Assembly (NCBI GenBank): GCA_051891435.1
Contig: JBJFFE010000051.1
Coordinates: 1 to 41,206 of the forward strand
Direction: 5' to 3'
Source: UMGS1933 sp051891435
GTDB taxonomy: Bacteria > Bacillota > Clostridia > TANB77 > CAG-508
Length of the DNA: 41,206 bases
A model generated the notes under the pieces. The model was not told the origin of the DNA. It saw nothing but the letters and a program-made list of their open reading frames with translations, and searched no databases. The position numbers and the translations under genes were made by a program. Shown here piece by piece: positions 32,983 through 41,206 of the stretch; position 1 is the stretch's first letter; each line of letters starts with the position of its first letter.

Positions 32983-33876
32983 TTATACATCATAAATTGG
33001 ATCTACTTTTTTTAATTCATTAAATGTATCAATTTCAATTATATCGTTTTCTTTACATTCTCTAACTGCTATTTTATAATTTTGTTTACATACATCTAGA
33101 GGTACTTGATCCCAGTATTTTTCTTTTCCTCCTGGTGTTTTGTAGACTTCATCAATATCCTTACTTAATTGTTTTCCATCTTTTGAATCGTAATAGGAAA
33201 TTCCGTACATATGATGGCAATTATAACCACCTACTTTTTGCTTAGTAATGATACCATTTTTAGTTTCAAAGCACCAATCATCTGTAACATCAACATATTT
33301 TCCTAAAAAATTACTTTGATATTCATATTTCCTTATTAAATTGGAATTGTATAAAATTAAATCTGATTCCAATACATAGCTGTTTTGTAATTGATTTCTT
33401 ATTAAAAAAGCTGAAGATATATTATTTGCCTCATTATATAATTTATTTTCTACAATTTTTATATTAGGATATTTTTTTAATAAAATTTCAAATTGTTCTC
33501 CTAAATATCCTGTAACTATAATAATTTCTGGTATTTCTGCTTTTACAACAGCATCTAATAACGTTTCTATTATTCTTTTCCCTTTTACTAATACTAAGGG
33601 CTTTGGAGTATTTAATGTAATTGGAACCATTCTTGAGCCAAAACCCGCTGCTAAAAAGATTGCTCTTTTTACTCTATAAGGTTCTAATTTTTTCAACCCC
33701 TTATTGGTAATCATATTATTTTCATTAATTAAATTATCATTAGCAAAAGCTGAAATTATTTTATTTACTGTACCAAGAGATAAGTTTGATAATTCTGATA
33801 TTTTTCTTTGTGATAGTTTACTTTTTTCCCTTTCAATAATTGTTAAAATTTCAAATTCATTATATGTAAGATCCAT
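32983..33876 (-). CDS. HTH-nucleotidyltransferase fusion (LicC/PntC-like)
   Basis: A 297-residue protein with an N-terminal winged helix (about 1-70: EFEILTIIEREKSKLSQRKI, SLGTVNKIISAFANDNLI) fused to a nucleotidyltransferase (about 71-290). The NTP site reads AIFLAAGFGSRMVPITLNTP-KPL; ESDLILYNSN carries the metal-binding Asp. The closest class I know is CTP:phosphocholine / CTP:2-aminoethylphosphonate cytidylyltransferase, which activates a small phospho-base for transfer to surface polymers. It overlaps the permease gene by 17 bases and so belongs to the importer operon, suggesting that the imported compound is what gets CMP-activated. The HTH may make it a self-sensing regulator. Confidence 0.75.
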   Translation of the reverse strand: MDLTYNEFEILTIIEREKSKLSQRKISELSNLSLGTVNKIISAFANDNLINENNMITNKGLKKLEPYRVKRAIFLAAGFGSRMVPITLNTPKPLVLVKGKRIIETLLDAVVKAEIPEIIIVTGYLGEQFEILLKKYPNIKIVENKLYNEANNISSAFLIRNQLQNSYVLESDLILYNSNLIRKYEYQSNFLGKYVDVTDDWCFETKNGIITKQKVGGYNCHHMYGISYYDSKDGKQLSKDIDEVYKTPGGKEKYWDQVPLDVCKQNYKIAVRECKENDIIEIDTFNELKKVDPIYDV

Positions 33877-35443
33877 TTTCTTCGCTCCTTCTATGTTCTT
33901 TTCTATTTATTAAATATATTATTCCTTTTACAATAATATTGAAAAATAGTATTATAAGAGATATTATAGCAGCTTCTCCAAGCATCATATTACCTTCGTA
34001 ATTATTTATAAGTAGAGATAATGGCATAGTTGAAGTATTAAATAAAAATGTAACCGCTGAGATTGTTACCATTGAATTTACAAAAAAGTATGAAAACATT
34101 TCTCTTATAGTTATTTTAGTACATGGAATTATTATATCTTTTATTGTTCTAAACATACCTACATTAAAAGTTTTAGCCATTATTTCGTAGTTCTGATTTA
34201 CTTTTTGTAATGCATTATATGCCATTAGGTAAGGTGAAGCTATGAAATGAACTATATTTACTAAAATTAATATAGCATAAGTATTGTATATAAATGTGCC
34301 TTTAAAACTTATAGAATATGAAAGCCCTAAAACTAGTCCTGGTATAGCCAGAGAAGATATTGTTAATATGTGAATAAATTTACTAGTTTTTCCTTTTATT
34401 CTAGCGGTTACATATGCGGCAAAATAAGCTATTATTGTGCCAAAAACAGAAACTAATATGGCAATTATTAATGAATTATATATATTACTTAAAACATCAT
34501 TATTAAAAACATATTCAAAATGCTTTAATGAGAAAACTCTATTGGTTGTATAATTATCTATAAAGGCATAGTACACAAATGAGCCCAATATGGTTAGTAT
34601 GCATATTAATACTATATAAACAAATAATGTTAAAATTCTGTCCTTAAATTTACTACTAGATATTATGTATTTCTTTTTTATTTCACCATTAGTGTAATCT
34701 TTAGAAAAATTATCAAATAAAAATGAAATAATTGCAGGAATTAGTAGGAATAAACCTATCATAGTTCCTTTTGAAAAGTCTAATAAACCAATTACTTCTT
34801 TATATAAAAATACTGGTAATGTAGTAAATTTTCCTCCTACAGCAAGTGGAACACCATAGTCAGTAAATATCAATGTAAACACTGCAAAAGTTGCTGATAA
34901 TATAGGCTTTTTAAGATAACATAAAGTTACTGTTTTAAATGTTTGCCATTTATTTAATCCAAGTACTGTTGCACTGTCATACATATTATTATCGATGTAA
35001 TTAAATCCGTCATCTAGCATTAAAAATGCTACTGGGAATGAATAAATTATTGAACCTATTATTATTCCCGGCATTCCTATTATATTAAAACCAAACACTT
35101 TAGAAATTAATCCATTTGCACCAAATAAGTTTATTAGTCCTAAACCATGAGATATTGAAGGTATTAACATAGGAAGCGTTAGTAACACTTTTAATATAGC
35201 TCTATGTTCTATATTTGTCCTGTTAAGTGTGTATGCTAATATGTAGGCAATAATAATTGATATTACTGTAGCAATTGTAGTTACTAGCATTGAATTGGCC
35301 AAAGATTCTTTAAAAGCACTTGATGTTACTAATTTACTAAAATCAGCCCATTCAACTTTTGCTAGCATTCCTATCAAAGGATAAAAAACTGAAATCAATA
35401 AAAACAAAAGTATGATTATACTTAAACTATTTTTTCTTTTCAT
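33860..35443 (-). CDS. ABC importer permease, two fused halves
   Basis: A 527-residue protein of about 12 membrane helices, built from two binding-protein-dependent permease modules in tandem (each with an EAA-like loop: DDGFNYIDNNMYDSATVLGL and YNALQKVNQNYEIMAKTFNV). This fused layout is used by Fe(III) and 2-aminoethylphosphonate importers. Overlaps the ATPase gene upstream by 17 bases and the fusion gene downstream by 17. Confidence 0.85.
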   Translation of the reverse strand: MKRKNSLSIIILLFLLISVFYPLIGMLAKVEWADFSKLVTSSAFKESLANSMLVTTIATVISIIIAYILAYTLNRTNIEHRAILKVLLTLPMLIPSISHGLGLINLFGANGLISKVFGFNIIGMPGIIIGSIIYSFPVAFLMLDDGFNYIDNNMYDSATVLGLNKWQTFKTVTLCYLKKPILSATFAVFTLIFTDYGVPLAVGGKFTTLPVFLYKEVIGLLDFSKGTMIGLFLLIPAIISFLFDNFSKDYTNGEIKKKYIISSSKFKDRILTLFVYIVLICILTILGSFVYYAFIDNYTTNRVFSLKHFEYVFNNDVLSNIYNSLIIAILVSVFGTIIAYFAAYVTARIKGKTSKFIHILTISSLAIPGLVLGLSYSISFKGTFIYNTYAILILVNIVHFIASPYLMAYNALQKVNQNYEIMAKTFNVGMFRTIKDIIIPCTKITIREMFSYFFVNSMVTISAVTFLFNTSTMPLSLLINNYEGNMMLGEAAIISLIILFFNIIVKGIIYLINRKEHRRSEENGSYI

Positions 35444-36206
35444 GGTAATTTAATTCCCCCGTACATTTTTCTATCGATTTTACTTTTTCTATAAGATGAT
35501 TTGTTACAAAATTTCTTACGAAATCATTTTTTGGATGATTAAAAATTTCACTTGGAGTATCTATTTGTTGAATTTTTCCATCATTTATTACCATAACACG
35601 GTCTGATAATGAAAAAGCTTCTTCTTGATCATGTGTGATATATATAATTGTTGTTTTTAATTTTTGTTGTATGCTTTTTATTTCTTTTCTAAGAATCAAT
35701 CTATTATCGGCATCTAAAGCAGACATAGGCTCATCAAACAAAACAATATCTGGTTTTAAGGCTAAAGTTCTTGCTATTGCTACTCTTTGTTTTTGACCAC
35801 CTGATAGTTCATGAGGATATTTTTTTAAATGGTTTTGCATATTTACCATTTCTAACATTTTAATGCTTTCTTCCTTAGCCTTTTTCTTGTCTTTTAATTT
35901 TAATTTTAGTGCATACATAACATTTTCTAAGACGGTCATATTAGGAAATAGTGCATAATCTTGGAAAACTATTCCCATACCTCTTTTTGAGGCGTCTAAT
36001 TTTGTAATGTTTTTTCTATCTTTTGTTATTTTGCCTGCTGTTGGAGTTTCAACTCCTATTATTATTCTTAATAAAGTTGTTTTGCCACAACCTGAAGAAC
36101 CTAAAATTGATAAAAACTCTCCATCATTTACTGAAAAAGTGATATTATCTAATACGGTTTTATTATTATATACTTTTGTTAAATTTTTAATTCTTAATCT
36201 AACCAT
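35427..36206 (-). CDS. ABC importer ATP-binding protein
   Basis: 259 residues, complete ABC ATPase: Walker A GSSGCGKTT, Q loop VFQDYALFPNM, signature LSGGQKQR, Walker B IVLFDEPMSALD, His switch ITHDQEEA. It lacks a C-terminal TOBE regulatory domain of full size. Belongs to the class serving iron, putrescine and 2-aminoethylphosphonate importers. Overlaps the binding-protein gene by 8 bases. Confidence 0.9.
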   Translation of the reverse strand: MVRLRIKNLTKVYNNKTVLDNITFSVNDGEFLSILGSSGCGKTTLLRIIIGVETPTAGKITKDRKNITKLDASKRGMGIVFQDYALFPNMTVLENVMYALKLKLKDKKKAKEESIKMLEMVNMQNHLKKYPHELSGGQKQRVAIARTLALKPDIVLFDEPMSALDADNRLILRKEIKSIQQKLKTTIIYITHDQEEAFSLSDRVMVINDGKIQQIDTPSEIFNHPKNDFVRNFVTNHLIEKVKSIEKCTGELNYHEKKK

Positions 36207-37188
36207 TTACTTCTCCCCATTTTTCTAGTAAATCTTCTTTAGTTTCTATACTATCAATATTATCCATATTAGCTTCTGCAAAATTTGTTGGATAATTTTG
36301 TACATTGTTTTTTTGATCTTTTAATATTACATCTGGCATATAGTTTTCTTTATCATATCTAATAAATTCTGTTGATAGCCATTCAAAAACTTTTTTCACA
36401 CTTTCATTATTTTCTCTACCTTTTATGATTCCACAAGATGTTGTATTATATGGTGCTCCGGTTTCTAAAGAAATAATTTCAAAATTATATCCTTCATTTA
36501 TTGCTGCTGCACCTTGACTAGTCATACCCATGGCGATAGCTATTTCTCCTTGTTTTAAAAGATTTGTTGGTCCTGAACCAGACGCTGTAAATTCTCTTAA
36601 ATTTTCTTTTAGTGATTTAAAATATTGAATAGCATTTTCTTCACCCATAATATTTACAGTATTTAAGAAAAATGCATAGCCTGTTCCTGATGTTTTTGGG
36701 TCTGGCATTGCAATTAAATTGTTATACTCTGGTTTTAATAAATCTTCATATGTTTTTGGTACTGCTAAATTATGTTCTGCGAAATAATTTTTGTCTATGA
36801 TTAAAGACATAGTATATTTTACCCATGGAAAATAATTTGTTGATTTAACAACCCCATCTACAAAAATAGAAGAATCAAAATTTGATAAGTCAGCAAAGTT
36901 TTCTTCTAATTTTGTCATATATGCTGTTTCTAAATCTAAAATAATGTCGGCTTCTATATTTGTTCCTTCTGTTTTTAATTTTGCAGAACTATTTCCAGTT
37001 GACATGTATTGAACAACAACATTGATATCTGGAAATTTTTCTTTTAATTGTTCTTTTAATACTTGATTCCTATCTTCTTCCATCGAAGTATAAATAACTA
37101 CTTTTCCGTTACTTTTTGAACATCCTGTAATAATAAATAGTGTTGATAACATTATAAGTAATGTTATGATTGAAATTAATTTTTTCAT
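36199..37188 (-). CDS. ABC importer substrate-binding lipoprotein
   Basis: 329 residues. The signal peptide ends in a lipobox (IITGC, Cys about 23), so it is anchored in the membrane. The mature part is a family 1 (Fbp/2-aminoethylphosphonate-like) binding protein: VVIYTSMEEDRNQVLKEQLK, MSTGNSSAKLKTEG, FTASGSGPTNLLKQGEIAIAM. First gene of the operon behind promoter 37224-37252. The ligand is either Fe(III) or a small phosphonate/phospho-base; the cytidylyltransferase-like gene at the operon end favours the second. Confidence 0.85.
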   Translation of the reverse strand: MKKLISIITLLIMLSTLFIITGCSKSNGKVVIYTSMEEDRNQVLKEQLKEKFPDINVVVQYMSTGNSSAKLKTEGTNIEADIILDLETAYMTKLEENFADLSNFDSSIFVDGVVKSTNYFPWVKYTMSLIIDKNYFAEHNLAVPKTYEDLLKPEYNNLIAMPDPKTSGTGYAFFLNTVNIMGEENAIQYFKSLKENLREFTASGSGPTNLLKQGEIAIAMGMTSQGAAAINEGYNFEIISLETGAPYNTTSCGIIKGRENNESVKKVFEWLSTEFIRYDKENYMPDVILKDQKNNVQNYPTNFAEANMDNIDSIETKEDLLEKWGEVNG

Positions 37189-37223
37189 TTCTTTTTCCTC
37201 CTTTAAATTTGTTCATATTTGCT

Positions 37224-37252
37224 ATTATATATCTTTATTTTGAACATTGCAA
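37224..37252 (-). promoter_or_regulatory. Promoter of the ABC importer operon
   Basis: Minus strand: TTGCAA (37252-37247), 17-base spacer, TATAAT (37229-37224). An imperfect dyad (GTTCATATT ... ATTTTGAAC, about 37211-37245) overlaps the -10 region and could be an operator for the HTH fusion protein. Confidence 0.6.
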
Positions 37253-37309
37253 TACTTATTTAAAAAATATTACAAAATAAAAGTACAATTAAAGGTAAAA
37301 ATATAAGAA

Positions 37310-37334
37310 CACGTTAAGTTCAATGACTAACGTG
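37310..37334 (-). terminator. Terminator after pssE
   Basis: CACGTTA pairs with TAACGTG; on the minus strand it is followed by TTCTTATATTTTT. Confidence 0.6.
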
Positions 37335-37336
37335 CT

Positions 37337-37840
37337 TTAATGCTTTTTACTTTTTGTAGTACCATCGTTGTTTATAAAATCTCTAATTATATTAATTATT
37401 CTTTCAGTATTACTTTCTAGTATTTTGGGCTTAAAGTTTTCTATTTCTTTTAATGCTGATTCTAACTCAGATACATCATTGAGGCCTATTATAAAACCTT
37501 CTTTTGCAAAAGTATTTATAATCTGAACTTGATGATCATTTGCAACTTCACCATATTTTTTATATCTTGGAACAGCAATTACTTTTTTATGAAGCTTTAC
37601 TCCATTAACAATAGAGCCTACTCCACCATGTGTTATTATAATATCTGCTTTTTAAATAAGTTTTTCTAATTCATTTTGTTCAATTAAAGCAAATAATTTC
37701 ATTTCATTTGAAAGGAATCGTGTACCTCCAGCTTGCACAATAACCTCTTGTTTTATAGTACCATTATCTATACATTTTTGAACTTCTTCTAGCAATCTAT
37801 GAAAGCTATATTTTTGAGTTCCCAATAAAATAACAATCAT
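37337..37840 (-). pseudogene. PssE/Alg13-like glycosyltransferase subunit, nonsense mutation
   Basis: The catalytic, nucleotide-sugar-binding half of a two-subunit glycosyltransferase. The N-terminus (MIVILLGTQKYSFHRLLEEV) is right for the family. Frame 0 stops at TAA 37654-37652 after NELEKLI, but the same frame goes on with KADIIITHGGVGSIVNG and continues to TAA 37337, the expected 167 codons. A GAA-to-TAA change would explain it (LIEKADIIITHGG). It is not a CGG site, so this is true decay or an error. Its partner next door is also broken. Confidence 0.8.
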
Positions 37841-38308
37841 TAATATATAGCACCTCCATATACTGCCTTAGAATACAGTTTTAGCATCTCTTCCCATTGC
37901 ACTATAAATAGATCTGCAATGGGGTAGACCATTCTTCCAGACAGGGTTTTTGTATTTCTATTTGCAAATGTTTCTATAAAAATAATTTTTGAACCAAACA
38001 CTTTCCCTATATAGCACATCGACACCGCTGTATGAGTTCCAGTAGAAATTATATATTTAGGTCTTATCTTTATGTATAGAATTAAACTTTTTATACAATA
38101 TAAATAAATTTAAATATATATTCAAAAATTCTAATACGAGTACCGTATACTAAGAAATTTATTCTTTTTCCATATTCTTTTTTTAGATCAGCTGTCATTT
38201 TATTTTTTCTGTGATTATATGATAATCATACTCTTTAAATAGTGTTTTTAATTGAATAAGTTCATTAAAATGTCCACCTGTACTTGATATGAATAAAACC
38301 TTCTTCAC
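37840..38308 (-). pseudogene. PssD/Alg14-like glycosyltransferase subunit, frameshifted
   Basis: The membrane-anchoring partner of PssE. From GTG 38308 it reads KKVLFISSTGGHFNELIQLK, but the frame is lost at an A run (about 38204-38209) and again near 38086-38095; the last part (MCYIGKVFGSKIIFIETFAN to GGAIY) is in a third frame. Adding one base at each place restores a 156-residue family member. Both changes are single-base deletions in A/T-rich runs, unlike the CGG sites. The stop overlaps the pssE start (TAATG). Confidence 0.78.
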
Positions 38309-38378
38309 TTTATTAACACCTACTTTTCAACATGATTACTATAGTTTTTTTTAAAACATAAATTTTATTTATAAAGAT

Positions 38379-39519
38379 TTATATTTTGCTAATGAAATCA
38401 TTCCATTGTTTTGCAACGTTTTCTTTACAATATGTTGTAGACAATTCCTTTCCTTCTTGCCCCATTTTTTTACGTAATTCTTTATTTTCAATTAACTTAA
38501 TTATAGAATCAGCCATTTTATTTTTATCTCTATCTTCTATTAAAAAACCATTTATATTATTTTGTATAATTTCATTCGCACCTTGGGCACTAGTGAATGC
38601 AACTAATGGTAATCCACAATTTTCAGCTTCCACAAGAACTAATCCAAATGATTCTGAAAATGATGTCATAACATATATAGAAGATTCTAAATATAATTTA
38701 ATTAATTCTTCTTTTGTTTTTTCTCCGTACTAGTTTTATATTCTTTTCTAATTTTTCATGACATATTTTTTGCTGTAATTCTTCTTCTTGAGAACCAGAT
38801 CCAGCAATTTTTAATTTCCAATCGGGATATGTTTGATTGACAATTTTAAATACTTCAATTAGGTCTAAAAATCCCTTTACTTTTTCTAATCTTCCGACAG
38901 ATAAGATTACTTTTTTATTTAATTCAGAAATTTCTTTTGAATCATTTTCTATAAGATTTGGTATATATATAACTTTAGTTTTTTTATTTTCTAATAATTT
39001 CTCATAAAATTTTGATAATTCATTTGATGTTGGCATAAAGTAATCAATATTTTTTAATGATTTTATAACCTTTTTTATGTATTGTTTATTATTATTGTGG
39101 TGGTTATGTTCTTGAGCAATTTTTATGATGCTTTTTTTGGCATACTTTCCAACCCATTTGGTATGTAAAATTCTAGTTGAAATAACTATATCTGCATTTA
39201 TTTGCTTTATTGCTTTTACCATTACTTTTTTTCTCAAATATAAAATTTTTACACTAATAAAAGATTGCTTTATGATTTCTGTAATATTAAAATTTTTAAT
39301 GGCATTTTTCAATTCTGTTCTATTTGGTTTTAAATCTTCTAATAAGTATTCTATCTTAACTCTACTATCTATTTCAAAATTTGGTTTTTCATTAAGTTTA
39401 TATGTTGATATAATTGTAACATCATAATTTTCACATAATAAATTACTAATATTAGAAATTACTCTTTCAGCACCACCTACACCTAAATGTAAGGCTAATA
39501 TAACTATTTTTTTCATCAA
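38379..39519 (-). CDS. Family 4 glycosyltransferase, needs a +1 shift at CGG
   Basis: A GT-B glycosyltransferase of surface-polysaccharide synthesis. The N-terminal domain begins KKIVILALHLGVGGAERVIS, typical of GT4. The C-terminal domain begins VILSVGRLEKVKGFLDLIEV. Frame 0 breaks at NIKLV-CGG (38727-38725) and stops at 38698. One base forward reads GEKTKEELIKLYLESSIYVM and continues into SFSESFGLVLVEAENCG (the EX7E sugar-nucleotide motif) to the stop at 38379. The joined protein is 379 residues, exactly the family size. Its start overlaps the upstream polymerase gene by 4 bases. Confidence 0.85.
38724..38727 (-). other. Candidate +1 recoding site CGGA in the GT4 gene
   Basis: In-frame CGG (38727-38725) followed by A. 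Reading GGA joins the two halves of the C-terminal Rossmann domain. Confidence 0.85.
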
Positions 39520-40862
39520 TTATCTACCTCTAGTTTTTTTAAATCTTCATCTAAATTTAACAAAATCAATACCATATATATACTAACTGCTGGAGCTGTT
39601 AATACATGACCTGCGGCTAATGCTATGCCTAGACCTATACCTATAATATACCAATAAAGAAATATTTCTTCATTTTTAAAAATGTTCATAACATGTTTTA
39701 GTGTTTTTATTATTACTGTTACTAACATACATATTAATGGAATAAATAATATTATTGCTCCTACTATTCCGTGAGAAAAGAATATATCAAAATAATCAAT
39801 TTCTACTAACTTATTAATTTGCAATTCACCATCTTTATAAGCTAAATAGCCATTTCCAAATATCTTTTCAATTGTATTACTAGCCATATACCTTTCAAAA
39901 TTCATCTTTAATAAGTCATTTCTTCCACTTACTATTTCTGTTACGCCTATATCAGCAGGTTCTTCAGTTGCTGGCTTAGGAGTTTCATCAACTGCTGGCT
40001 TATAAATATTAATAAATTTAATAAATTTAATATCATAATTTGCTTCTATATTTTTTCCAACAGGAGTATAAGCTAAGGTAAATAGGATAACTAGTCCTAT
40101 TATTAAAGTACATACATTTTTTATTATATAGATTTTTTTGCTTTTTTGTACAAATGTTTTAATCAAACATATAATAAAAAATAGTACATATAGTATAATA
40201 AATGCCAAAAATGGAACTTTAGTTCCCATCTCTAGTATTGAAAATATAAACAGTATTAAAGTTAGAATATTTATTATATTTATCTTCTTATCTTTTAATA
40301 ATGCTATAGCAAGCAATGGTGATATTATACTTAATATAGCACCTATTTCATTTGCAGCATAAAATAAACCTACAGTTCCAGAATTCAATCCATATTTATA
40401 TGTAGGATAAGCTATTCCTGCAATTTTGGCTATGAGCATAATTAAAGCATATTCTGCTAAAGTCCATATGAAATATTTATTGTCTATTCTCATAGTTTTA
40501 CTATTAAATATGCTATATAATGCTACTAAAACAAGTGGGAAATAAAAAGTTTTTATCAATCCCTTTATTTGTGCTAGTATCATATTTGTTCCATTTTGTG
40601 AATATGAAACAAATAAAAATATACACATATAAATACCTACTAATCCATAATATATTAAGCTTTTTATTCTATTTTTTTTGTCAGCTTTAAACAATGAATA
40701 TATAATAATTAATCCCATAAACATGGTTCTTATTAATATTCCTAATGTTAAATTTGGACTTATATATTCCAGACATAATGATGTTGCAACATCTAAAATT
40801 GGTTGAATTAAAAGATAAATTATAATTATTTTTTCTATAGTAATTTTTTTTAGTTTATTCAT
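39516..40862 (-). CDS. O-antigen ligase / polymerase-like membrane protein
   Basis: 448 residues and about 11 membrane helices. A large extracellular loop (about 280-350) contains SGRNDLLKMNFERYMAS, similar to the GR-x-x-x loop of the O-antigen ligase/Wzy family. It would polymerise or ligate repeat units on the outer face of the membrane. Starts at ATG 40862, immediately after the GT2 gene stop, and overlaps the GT4 gene by 4 bases, so all three are coupled. Confidence 0.8.
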   Translation of the reverse strand: MNKLKKITIEKIIIIYLLIQPILDVATSLCLEYISPNLTLGILIRTMFMGLIIIYSLFKADKKNRIKSLIYYGLVGIYMCIFLFVSYSQNGTNMILAQIKGLIKTFYFPLVLVALYSIFNSKTMRIDNKYFIWTLAEYALIMLIAKIAGIAYPTYKYGLNSGTVGLFYAANEIGAILSIISPLLAIALLKDKKINIINILTLILFIFSILEMGTKVPFLAFIILYVLFFIICLIKTFVQKSKKIYIIKNVCTLIIGLVILFTLAYTPVGKNIEANYDIKFIKFINIYKPAVDETPKPATEEPADIGVTEIVSGRNDLLKMNFERYMASNTIEKIFGNGYLAYKDGELQINKLVEIDYFDIFFSHGIVGAIILFIPLICMLVTVIIKTLKHVMNIFKNEEIFLYWYIIGIGLGIALAAGHVLTAPAVSIYMVLILLNLDEDLKKLEVDN

Positions 40863-41206
40863 TTAATAGTTCTCCTTAATTTTCCTTCGAATTTTATTAT
40901 ATATGTTTATAACAAACATAGTATTTGTATAAAAAATTTTGCAAGTTATTTTATAAATTATATTTCGCTGTTTATAAAATTTATTTTTATTCCAATGTGG
41001 ATATTTTTGTTTTATTATTTTTACTATTTCCTTTATTTTCTCTTTTCCTTCTTCATAGTATAAAAAACGCCCGAGAAGCTGCATAGAGTAAATGCTCAAT
41101 ATATATATATTCTAGCTCGTCTTTATATCTTAAGTATAAATGCCTTTTTTTAAATTCATTCTCTAAATGTTCTAGTGCAACAAAAATTGATTCTAATTTT
41201 TGGCTA
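40863..41206 (-). CDS. Family 2 glycosyltransferase, C-terminal part, with a +1 CGG site
   Basis: The 5' part lies outside the window. From the edge the frame reads QKLESIFVALEHLENEFKKR, then YKDELEYIYIEHLLYAAS, meets CGG at 41073-41071 and hits TGA six codons later. One base forward reads GRFLYYEEGKEKIKEIVKII and runs to the stop at 40863. This is the usual C-terminal helical region of capsule-type GT2 enzymes. The stand-alone reading from a TTG at 41099 would be a 78-residue orphan without a binding site. Confidence 0.75.
41070..41073 (-). other. Candidate +1 recoding site CGGG in the GT2 gene
   Basis: In-frame CGG (41073-41071) followed by G. The +1 codon is GGG (Gly), the only one of the six sites that is not CGGA. 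Confidence 0.75.

Noticed and set aside
40863..41099. Independent 78-residue protein starting at TTG 41099
   Set aside because: The upstream frame is open to the window edge with GT2-like sequence and joins this one at a CGG site, so it is better explained as the end of a glycosyltransferase.
2472..41206. Treating the six CGG-containing genes as ordinary independent pseudogenes
   Set aside because: Six random lesions would not all be the same event (an extra C before an in-frame GGN glycine codon) with no second lesion in any of the genes. A systematic sequencing artefact is still possible and is stated as the main alternative.
1..41206. CRISPR array or rRNA genes
   Set aside because: No regularly spaced direct repeats with unique spacers and no rRNA-like sequence were seen.

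Overview
The window looks like chromosome from a low-GC Gram-positive of the class Clostridia, probably a gut-type organism. It is very AT-rich and has strong GGAGG ribosome binding sites. It carries ftsA, ftsZ, spoIIGA and sigE in the classical Firmicutes order, RNase J, and an LPxTG-type wall-anchored protein. Species cannot be read from the sequence.

Layout. (1) 126-5728: a 5.5-kb island integrated in the 3' half of a tRNA-Gln(CUG) gene. It has a tyrosine integrase, a phage-type repressor, excisionase, small HTH regulators, an iteron-like array and one membrane-anchored cargo protein, and is bounded by a 46-bp att duplication. (2) 5800-6616: a compact locus with the architecture of a type I toxin-antitoxin system (both promoters, both terminators and the antisense repeat are visible), then two tiny Cys-rich membrane peptides. 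(3) 6700-13107: rnjA behind a long structured leader, convergent with the division/sporulation block ftsA-ftsZ / spoIIGA-sigE. (4) 13231-20749: envelope genes (DUF2207 protein, wall-anchored VWA protein, a YdjG/YdjI-like zinc-ribbon and SPFH pair) and an XRE regulator. (5) 20797-25918: prfA, a YhaN/YhaO-like nuclease pair interrupted by MITE-like elements, and yqeK. (6) 25941-33876: D-Ala-D-Ala metabolism (VanX-type dipeptidase, Ddl, MurF), an alpha/beta hydrolase, an OpgB-like phosphoglycerol transferase and a diacylglycerol kinase. (7) 32983-37188: a tightly overlapping ABC importer operon ending in an HTH-nucleotidyltransferase fusion. (8) 37337-41206: a surface-polysaccharide block (decayed PssD/PssE, GT4, O-antigen ligase/polymerase-like protein, GT2).

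The most striking observation is in decoding. I scanned every CGG in the window on both strands. No intact gene uses CGG as a codon. In-frame CGG occurs exactly six times: in xis, a small island gene, sigE, spoIIGA, a GT4 and a GT2. At all six the reading frame breaks, and it is restored by moving one base forward so that the next codon is a glycine GGN (GGA five times, GGG once). Each restored protein matches its family in length and motifs where I can judge. This looks like either an unassigned, hungry CGG codon with +1 frameshifting (or CGGN quadruplet decoding as Gly), or a very specific systematic base-insertion artefact. Raw reads, the tRNA complement and proteomics would separate these.
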